A stretch of DNA of 64,000 nucleotides from Bacteroidota bacterium (GTDB lineage: Bacteria; Bacteroidota; Bacteroidia; Bacteroidales; FEN-979), in contig JAPLDJ010000020.1 of assembly GCA_026391805.1 (NCBI GenBank), positions 124,001 through 188,000 on the forward strand, in the 5' to 3' direction. The translations under genes and the position numbers were made by a program. This document shows positions 57,438-64,000 of this stretch, in pieces. Under the pieces are notes generated by a model. The model was not told the DNA's origin, searched no databases, and saw nothing but the letters and a program-made list of their open reading frames with translations. The number at the start of each line of letters is the position of its first letter. Within the stretch, counting starts at the first letter, position 1.

Positions 57438-59732
57438 TTATTTTTTCATGATCACAATTTTCCGGATGACCGACCAATTTTCTCCTTCAAGATTCAGGAA
57501 ATAAACACCCTGACCTTCTGGAGAAAGATCCGGTTGAAAATCCGGAGCCGGATTATGAATCTCCTGTATGTTCTTTCCGTATGTATTGTAAATCGTCATT
57601 CTCTTTACCGGTTGTTCTGTTTCGATCTTTATAATCCCTGGAGAAGGAACAGGATAAACCCGGATGAATCCAGGATCAACATCATTTGTGCCTGCTGTTT
57701 TCTCCTTCTGGACGATTGTGAAACTGATCGTAGATAAATAGGGGGAGTACAGGAAAAATGATGCCTGTTTTTTAAAAGCGCTGAGGTTAGGTTTGAGGGT
57801 CGTAAAAACTACATATCCCTCTCCGTTTCCGTTCATCGGTTCGCAGTTCAGCCAGTCGGGCATGGTACCGATGACCGACCAGGTAACTCCCGTATGGATA
57901 AAAAGTGTATCGCTTATGCCGGAAAACTGGCTTAAGAACAATGTGTCAGGATCAACATTGAGTGTAAAGATCTGCGATAACGGTCGTTTCCAAACGCCCC
58001 GGTTTGAAGTACCCGCATAAGCAAATGCTCTGCTGACGATCACAGCATTTACAGAAGTGTCTTCCAGTCCTTCATTTATCAGTGTCCAGGCACTTACATC
58101 CGATTGACGAAGTACGATCCCATTGACGTTGCTTCCGGAAAAAATGCTGGTATTGAATGCTGAAAAAAACGTAACGGGATTTCCGGCTAACGCATTATTT
58201 ACCAGGATCCAGTTCTGCCCGTCATTGTCTGAGATGAACATGCCTTCCTGCGTTCCTGCCAGGATGCTGTTTCCGGATCTCCCGAGGGATAAAACAGACA
58301 GGCTGGTCAGCCCGTTGTTACGCTGATTCCAGTTGGTCCCTCCATCCGGAGAAAAATAGACTCCTTCTGATGGTGTTCCGGCTAATATTTTCCCGTTATT
58401 TATGATGAGTGAAGTGATATTGGATTCAGGAGGGCCGGTAATTCTAAACCAATTGTTCCCGAAGTCATACGAATGGTAGATCCCATCCATCGTCCCGGCA
58501 TATAAAAGTGTATCATCCACAGTAATTGTTGTGATATAAGGATTATCCAATCCATTGTTGACAGGGCTCCAGGTGTTTCCGTTATCGGATGAGCGAAAAG
58601 CCCCCAGTCCCTGAGTTCCTGCAAAAATTGAATTACCGGCTGATTCAAGGGAGGAGATAAAGGGACTCAATACTCCATTGCCTGTCTGTGCCCAATTGGT
58701 TCCGTAATCTGTTGAATAAAATACTCCGGCTCCCCATGTCCCGCAAAAAACATTGGTCCCGTTTTCTGCGAATGAGGTAATCCTTGCATTATGTAAGCCT
58801 GTATTAACCGATTCCCAGAAAGGGTTGTCAATCGGGGATGCAGATATACCTCCGCCCATGGTACCGGTAAACAAATCTGAAGTGGTGCATAGGAGCGACC
58901 GGATCCAGGAATTTGATAATCCAAGGTTGAATGGGATCCATGTCTGACCCTCATCCGTGCTGGTAAAAACACCCTCCCGTCCCGTCCCGGCAAATACCCG
59001 TGATCCCGCAACGGAAAGTGCAGTAACGGATTCATTAACCGGCAAACCGGTATTTGAAGAAACCCAGATGGTATCGAAGAGATCACAGGTATAAATACCG
59101 CCTGTTTCAGTTCCGGCAAAAACCCCCGATGAATCTGAAACCAGTGAGATAATGTCAGGATTACCCAGCCCATCATTCATCGGTTGCCAGTTGGAACCAT
59201 TGTCGGCTGAACGATAAACCCCGTGTCCAAGGGTCCCTGCAAACATCCGGCTACCGGTCTTTATAATAGCATTCACGGGCACAGACGGAATTCCATTGGT
59301 GACATGCAACCAGTTTGCTCCATGGTTACCAGACATGAATAACCCTTCACCGGTTCCCGCAAATACATTCGTTCCGTCGGATAAAAGCGAAAATATATTT
59401 AAGTTGGTCAGGCCATTATTTGCCTCAGTCCATGATGTGCCGGAATCCGCAGAAAAATAGATTCCTCTGCCATAAAACCCGGCGAAAATATTCTGTCCCG
59501 AAATTGTAAGTGCATAAACCGCCGCTTTGGGCGCTCCGTTTTCCAGTGACGACCAGCTGATCACATTGTCAGGCGACCGGTAGAGACCTGCAGCTGTCCC
59601 GGCAAAAAGTTGATTTCCTCCATGAGCCAGGCAATAAACCGTGCCTCCAAAAGGACCGTTGGTCTCTGTCCACTGCGATTTGGCGGTGAAGTGGAGAAGC
59701 AGGATTGCTGCGATGATCAGAAATCGTTTCAT
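57438..59732 (-). CDS. Secreted beta-propeller protein with BNR-type repeats and T9SS domain
   Basis: 764 residues. Signal peptide MKRFLIIAAILLLHFTAKSQ. At least ten Asp-box units, such as SADSGTSW, SADNGSNW, STDEGQTW, STDYGTNW, SSDNGNTW and SPDGGTNW, alternate with FAGTxxG strands, giving a Ycf48/sialidase-like propeller of about two rings (residues ~25-600). An Ig-like segment (FTLNVDPDTLFLSQFSGISD) and a T9SS type A sorting domain (IRVYPVPSPGIIKIETEQPV to IVIMKK) follow. It is first in a two-gene operon with the protein at 55340-57430. Role unknown; probably a surface-exposed binding protein. Confidence 0.88.
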   Translation of the reverse strand: MKRFLIIAAILLLHFTAKSQWTETNGPFGGTVYCLAHGGNQLFAGTAAGLYRSPDNVISWSSLENGAPKAAVYALTISGQNIFAGFYGRGIYFSADSGTSWTEANNGLTNLNIFSLLSDGTNVFAGTGEGLFMSGNHGANWLHVTNGIPSVPVNAIIKTGSRMFAGTLGHGVYRSADNGSNWQPMNDGLGNPDIISLVSDSSGVFAGTETGGIYTCDLFDTIWVSSNTGLPVNESVTALSVAGSRVFAGTGREGVFTSTDEGQTWIPFNLGLSNSWIRSLLCTTSDLFTGTMGGGISASPIDNPFWESVNTGLHNARITSFAENGTNVFCGTWGAGVFYSTDYGTNWAQTGNGVLSPFISSLESAGNSIFAGTQGLGAFRSSDNGNTWSPVNNGLDNPYITTITVDDTLLYAGTMDGIYHSYDFGNNWFRITGPPESNITSLIINNGKILAGTPSEGVYFSPDGGTNWNQRNNGLTSLSVLSLGRSGNSILAGTQEGMFISDNDGQNWILVNNALAGNPVTFFSAFNTSIFSGSNVNGIVLRQSDVSAWTLINEGLEDTSVNAVIVSRAFAYAGTSNRGVWKRPLSQIFTLNVDPDTLFLSQFSGISDTLFIHTGVTWSVIGTMPDWLNCEPMNGNGEGYVVFTTLKPNLSAFKKQASFFLYSPYLSTISFTIVQKEKTAGTNDVDPGFIRVYPVPSPGIIKIETEQPVKRMTIYNTYGKNIQEIHNPAPDFQPDLSPEGQGVYFLNLEGENWSVIRKIVIMKK

Positions 59733-59751
59733 ATGTAACGATCAACGATAT

Positions 59752-59759
59752 CAAATATA
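59752..59759 (-). promoter_or_regulatory. Candidate -7 element for the two-gene T9SS operon
   Basis: TATATTTG on the minus strand fits the Bacteroidetes -7 consensus TAnnTTTG, 20 bases before the start codon at 59732. No TTG is found at the expected distance, so support is partial. Confidence 0.35.
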
Positions 59760-59845
59760 TGAAGAATGTCCAGATATTTTTCTTAAATTTGTTATTACAC
59801 CTGAACTTAATGCTATTTCAGTTGATCCGGGTGTAAACGGCAAGT

Positions 59846-62194
59846 ATGAGACAGATCATAATCAGATCGGCATGCATTTTCTTCATTTGGTTTGCATGGA
59901 TGTGGAGTTCATACGCCCAGAAAATTGCAGGTCCTGTTGTTGAAAAACCTGTTTATTTTGATATCTCGCCACCGTTAAGTTCCATTTATGCTTCATTACC
60001 TTCAAAAAAGGAACAACCTGATGCTGAAAAAGGCGAACGGGAGATCCGGAATTACTTCCAGTGGAAATTAAAGCACAACAAATCGAAGATTAATTCTGAT
60101 GAATCACTCATCCAGCGGGTTTTCGGTAAGATGAAACCCGATTCAACCCTGGAAAATTTTGAAGGCACACCGAATGTCAATACAGCTATACCTCCGGATA
60201 CTTATGGTGATGTCGGCCGGAACCAGTATGTTCATATGGTGAATCTCTCCTTTACTGTATTCAATAAATCGGGGACTATTCTCCTGGGACCTATGGATAC
60301 GCAAACTATCTGGAATGGTTTACCCAATGCGGGAAATTCAGGGGATGGTACTTTGCTTTACGACGATCAGGCCGACCGTTGGTTTATCACCAATTATTTC
60401 ATGCCAAACTATCCGTCGGCTCCTTATTTCATTTTTATCGGGGTATCACAAACTTCCGATCCTGCCGGGTCGTGGTATCGCTGGGAATACCAGTTCGACA
60501 ACATTCCCGATTACCCGAAATTCGGGGTCTGGCGTGATGCTTACTTTATGACCTGTAACCGGTGGTTTTCAGAGAACAATTTCGATGGTATAGGAGCTGC
60601 AGCATTTGACAGGGCAGCCATGCTGGCCGGCGATCCTTCGCCAACCATGGTGTTGTTTAAATTCATCCATAATCAATCCGTCTTTTGCCTTCTTCCGGCG
60701 GATTGCGATGGTCCGTTCCCTTTTGCAGAAACGCCCGGCTATTTTGCTTATTCAGACGCTGATTTTCTTGGACTGTATGAATTTCATACCGACTGGGTCA
60801 GTCCATCCAATTCTACCTTTGGAAATCTGAAGAAAATAGACATTAATCTATACAATGGCAATGCGGAGGGGATTCCGCAAAAAGGGTCCGATGTATTGCT
60901 CGACCCGCATTCCGGCAACCTTATGTGCCGGCTGCAGTACAGGAGATTTTTTGATCACCAGTCCATGGTCGTGAATCAAACGGTCAAAGCAGGAGATCAC
61001 CATACCGGGATCCGCTGGTATGAATTGAGGCGTACTACCGGTAACTGGTCACTATACCAGGAGTCGACCTACGCCCCCGACAGCAATTCCCGCTGGATGG
61101 GGAGCATCGCGATGGATTCAGCCGGAAATATTGCCCTTGGATATTCTGTCTCCGGGTATAATCTTTATCCATCTATCCGCTTTACAGGAAGAATGAAAAA
61201 TGATCCCATCAATCAGATGACCATTGCCGAGCAATCGATCATAGAAGGTGGAGGTGCACAAACACATCCGGCAAGTACATATGCAAGATGGGGTGATTAC
61301 AGTTCAATGACGGTCGATCCTTCCAACCCCTCCATTTTCTGGTATACACAGCAATATTACCCTGTAACGGCAGATTATAACTGGCACACAAGGGTCGGCT
61401 CTTTCTCTTTTGCAAATATCCTGCAAATAAATGCAATTGCAGCATACCCTACTATTTGCCCGGGACAGTCAGATCAGCTTGACGTTGAATTATCAGGTGG
61501 CGGAGGAAATTATACTTACTCCTGGACATCCATCCCGGATGGATTTACTTCAACATTGAAGAATCCGGTGGTTTCTCCGGAATTTCTGACCAGGTACATT
61601 GTCACTGTCACGGCGGGTAACCAATCAAGAACTGATACCATTCAGGTCAGTATCACACCGCCGCCTGCAGTTTTTGCCGGTGATGATACAATCAGCTGCA
61701 GGTACATTACGGAGATACCACTTTCGGGGAGCGCTGAAAATTACATCTTCCTGAAATGGATTACGGCAGGTGACGGAACATTTTCCGATCCTTATGCAAT
61801 TAGCACCACTTATTTTACCGGGCCAAAGGACCGAAGCGACAGCATCATTGATCTTGAGCTGATGGGTTATCCACAGCCACCATGCCCGGTCGTATCGGAT
61901 CATAAACTGATCAGGATGGACACGTGCTCCGGCATCTCTCCGGCAGACCCCCTGAGCAATTCATTAAAGATATTTCCGAACCCCTGCAGGGATTATTTTT
62001 ATATCTCTATTCCGGCAAAAGCCCTCTTTCTTGAATTTACAGATATGCCTGGAAACATGATCCTGTCGGTCAACCTGGCCACCTGCCGTGATAATGTACT
62101 CATATTTAACTTTTCTGACAAGCCAAAGGGAATGTATACTGTGAGGATCATCCTGAAAGACAGGATTATCTCTGACAAACTGGTTCTCCAATAG
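59846..62194 (+). CDS. Secreted T9SS-sorted protein with PKD domain
   Basis: 782 residues, divergent from the two-gene T9SS operon. A signal peptide (MRQIIIRSACIFFIWFAWMW, ending SSYAQ) precedes a large domain of ~500 residues with NQYVHMVNLSFTVFNKSGTI, LLYDDQADRWFITNY and WYTQQYYPVTADYNWHTRVG, a type common in Bacteroidetes secreted proteins but not functionally known to me. Residues ~530-620 are PKD-like (YTYSWTSIP), followed by a SprB-like segment (AGDDTISC, LKWITAGDGTF) and a T9SS type A sorting domain (LKIFPNPCRDYFYISIPAKA to KLVLQ). TAAATTTG at 59784-59791 could be its -7 element, without a matching -33. Confidence 0.86.
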   Translation: MRQIIIRSACIFFIWFAWMWSSYAQKIAGPVVEKPVYFDISPPLSSIYASLPSKKEQPDAEKGEREIRNYFQWKLKHNKSKINSDESLIQRVFGKMKPDSTLENFEGTPNVNTAIPPDTYGDVGRNQYVHMVNLSFTVFNKSGTILLGPMDTQTIWNGLPNAGNSGDGTLLYDDQADRWFITNYFMPNYPSAPYFIFIGVSQTSDPAGSWYRWEYQFDNIPDYPKFGVWRDAYFMTCNRWFSENNFDGIGAAAFDRAAMLAGDPSPTMVLFKFIHNQSVFCLLPADCDGPFPFAETPGYFAYSDADFLGLYEFHTDWVSPSNSTFGNLKKIDINLYNGNAEGIPQKGSDVLLDPHSGNLMCRLQYRRFFDHQSMVVNQTVKAGDHHTGIRWYELRRTTGNWSLYQESTYAPDSNSRWMGSIAMDSAGNIALGYSVSGYNLYPSIRFTGRMKNDPINQMTIAEQSIIEGGGAQTHPASTYARWGDYSSMTVDPSNPSIFWYTQQYYPVTADYNWHTRVGSFSFANILQINAIAAYPTICPGQSDQLDVELSGGGGNYTYSWTSIPDGFTSTLKNPVVSPEFLTRYIVTVTAGNQSRTDTIQVSITPPPAVFAGDDTISCRYITEIPLSGSAENYIFLKWITAGDGTFSDPYAISTTYFTGPKDRSDSIIDLELMGYPQPPCPVVSDHKLIRMDTCSGISPADPLSNSLKIFPNPCRDYFYISIPAKALFLEFTDMPGNMILSVNLATCRDNVLIFNFSDKPKGMYTVRIILKDRIISDKLVLQ

Positions 62195-62247
62195 GTTATT
62201 GATTACATACCCGTTTTTTCCCTAATATTGCACTCTAAATTCATAAC

Positions 62248-64000
62248 ATGGAAGTTACCCGAATTTTTGACATCCTTCCTTATCACGAATCCAAATTCAA
62301 ACCCAAGGATGATGTGATCGCATCAAAGGAAAATGGTGCATGGGTCAAGTACAGTATCAGGCAGTACCGTGAGATCGTTGATAACATCAGTTATGGATTC
62401 CTGGCATTGGGGATCCAGCCGGGAGACAAGATTGCACAGATCAGTCCGAACCGGAGCGAATGGAACTTTGTTGACATGGCCGTCCTGCAGGTCGGAGCCA
62501 TCCATGTTCCCATCTATCCTACCATCAGCGAATCAGATTACAACTATATCCTGAATCATGCCGAGGTGAAGTATGTTTTTGTTTCAGGGATTGAACTTTT
62601 GCGGAAGATACAGCACATCCTTCCTGAGATACCGCATATACAGGGTGTTTTTACATACAAGGACCACCATGAGTTCAAGCACCTGAATGAGCTGATCGAA
62701 CTTGGGAAACAGAACCCCGACAAGGAATTGCTTGAACAACGCAAACGTGCCATTCAGCCTGATGATGTGGCAACAATCATCTATACTTCCGGCACCACCG
62801 GTAATCCCAAAGGTGTTATGCTGACCCATACAAACATTCTTTCGAACGCGAAAGCAGCTTCATACATTCCGCCTTTCGGAGAAGAAGCCAAGGCGGTAAG
62901 TTATCTTCCGCTCTGCCACGTATATGAACGGATGCTCAACTACCTTTACCAGTACCTCGGATTTTCGATCTATTATGCCGAAAACATCGGAACGATCACC
63001 GATAACATGAAAGAGGTGAAACCTGATATCCTCTCCACGGTTCCACGGCTGCTGGAAAAGATCTATGATAAACTCTTTGCCACAGGCCACAAACTGACAG
63101 GCGTCAAGCGTTATATCTTTTTCTGGGCGTTTCATCTTGCATTGCGTTACGAGCTGAAAGGTGCCAATGGCTGGTTTTATGAACTCAAACGAAAACTTTA
63201 TGACAGGCTGGTTTATGTGAAATGGAGGGAAGCCCTGGGGGGAAAGCATCTTTTAGTGGTATCGGGTGGTGCGGCGCTTCAGCCGCGACTGGCCAGGATG
63301 TTCACCTGTGCCGGGATCAATGTACTGGAGGGCTATGGATTAACGGAGACTTCCCCGGTGATTGCGGTTAACGACCTTACCGAAAACGGAATGAAGTTCG
63401 GAACCGTGGGCAAGGTATTAAAGGAAGTCCAGGTGAAAATTGCTGATGATGGAGAAATACTTTGCAAAGGGCCGAATGTGATGGTTGGTTACTTCAAGGA
63501 ACCTGAAATGACTCAAAATGCAATTGATGAAGACGGTTGGTTTCATACCGGCGACCTGGGCCGTATCGAACCCGAAGGACATCTGAAAATCACAGGCAGG
63601 AAAAAAGAATTGTTCAAAACCTCCTTTGGCAAGTATATCAGCCCGCAGCCCATCGAAGACCTGTTCAAGGAATCGCTGTTTATCGACCAGATCATTGTTG
63701 TGGGCGAGCACCAGAAGTTCGCCGGGGCGCTGATCGTTCCTGATTTCACTTTCCTGAAAGCATGGTGCGGGGTTAAGGAGATCCCTTACACCACCAACGA
63801 GGAGATGATCCGGCTTCCACGGATCCTCGAAAGGTTCAAAAAGGAGGTGAAAAAATACAATGCCAGCCTTGGGGAAACGGAAAAGATCAAAAGCTGGGAG
63901 CTGCTCGATTCCGAATGGACGCCTGATTCAGGCGAACTGACGCCTACACTGAAGCTTCGCAGGAACTATATCAGCAAGAAATACGAATCCCTGATTATAA
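62248..64000 (+). CDS. Long-chain fatty acid-CoA ligase (AMP-binding), cut by window end
   Basis: 584 codons from the ATG at 62248 to the window edge with no stop; perhaps a few to twenty residues are missing. It activates long-chain fatty acids to acyl-CoA through an acyl-adenylate. Visible motifs: the P-loop IIYTSGTTGNPKGVML, the linker region YLPLCHVYER, SGGAALQP, the A5 motif EGYGLTETSP, GWFHTGDLG and KITGRKKELFKTSFGKYISP, as in eukaryote-like FadD15 synthetases. Peripheral inner-membrane protein. The gene follows the T9SS gene by 53 bp. TAATATTG at 62223-62230 with TTG 21 bp upstream is a weak promoter candidate. Confidence 0.95.
   Translation, partial: MEVTRIFDILPYHESKFKPKDDVIASKENGAWVKYSIRQYREIVDNISYGFLALGIQPGDKIAQISPNRSEWNFVDMAVLQVGAIHVPIYPTISESDYNYILNHAEVKYVFVSGIELLRKIQHILPEIPHIQGVFTYKDHHEFKHLNELIELGKQNPDKELLEQRKRAIQPDDVATIIYTSGTTGNPKGVMLTHTNILSNAKAASYIPPFGEEAKAVSYLPLCHVYERMLNYLYQYLGFSIYYAENIGTITDNMKEVKPDILSTVPRLLEKIYDKLFATGHKLTGVKRYIFFWAFHLALRYELKGANGWFYELKRKLYDRLVYVKWREALGGKHLLVVSGGAALQPRLARMFTCAGINVLEGYGLTETSPVIAVNDLTENGMKFGTVGKVLKEVQVKIADDGEILCKGPNVMVGYFKEPEMTQNAIDEDGWFHTGDLGRIEPEGHLKITGRKKELFKTSFGKYISPQPIEDLFKESLFIDQIIVVGEHQKFAGALIVPDFTFLKAWCGVKEIPYTTNEEMIRLPRILERFKKEVKKYNASLGETEKIKSWELLDSEWTPDSGELTPTLKLRRNYISKKYESLII

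Overview
The window comes from a Bacteroidota (Bacteroidetes) chromosome, most likely a Bacteroidales- or Marinilabiliales-like lineage. Several secreted proteins end in type IX secretion (T9SS) type A sorting domains. The HU gene has a textbook Bacteroidetes promoter (TTG, 19 bp, TAnnTTTG). The intergenic repeats resemble those common in this phylum. No rRNA or marker gene fixes the genus.

Region 1 (43-28428) is dominated by one long minus-strand locus of 16 genes, closely spaced and often overlapping by 4 bp. Read in the direction of transcription it encodes a hybrid histidine kinase, a CheY-like regulator, an initiating sugar transferase with a degenerate receiver domain, a half-length TolC-like outer-membrane protein, a Wzc/GumC-like co-polymerase, a Wzx flippase and a Wzy-like polymerase. 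These are followed by three single-module nonribosomal peptide synthetases (NRPS), a phosphopantetheinyl transferase, five glycosyltransferases and a secreted right-handed beta-helix protein with a T9SS signal. This is a complete Wzx/Wzy exopolysaccharide locus with a peptide-assembly line placed between the polymerase and the glycosyltransferases. The product may be an amino-acid- or peptide-decorated polysaccharide; that is inference. A small HPt protein lies convergent to the far end.

Region 2 (28429-38792) is AT-rich accessory DNA with many repeats: MITE-like elements with hairpins, an 11-bp tandem repeat, a truncated higB beside an intact higA, a chagasin-like inhibitor, HU, and an SLFN-g3/DUF2075 helicase with a PD-(D/E)XK-like motif. 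Next come four same-strand genes (Nudix, HEPN, RES-domain, nucleotidyltransferase) separated by imperfect inverted repeats that look like integron attC sites. The region ends at tRNA-Pro(GGG), and the tRNA 3' end is partly duplicated 156 bp away, suggesting a tRNA-associated island with defence or toxin-antitoxin cargo.

Region 3 (38980-49033) holds two secreted proteins: a BNR/Asp-box protein with a T9SS domain, and a giant repeat adhesin ending in a FISUMP domain. A 193-bp element with perfect 27-bp terminal inverted repeats lies between them.

Region 4 (49293-64000) contains housekeeping genes: trxB, purL (with two in-frame low-complexity insertions), an SDR oxidoreductase, and a long-chain acyl-CoA ligase cut by the window end. 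These flank three more T9SS-exported proteins. Interspersed repeats fill most intergenic gaps.
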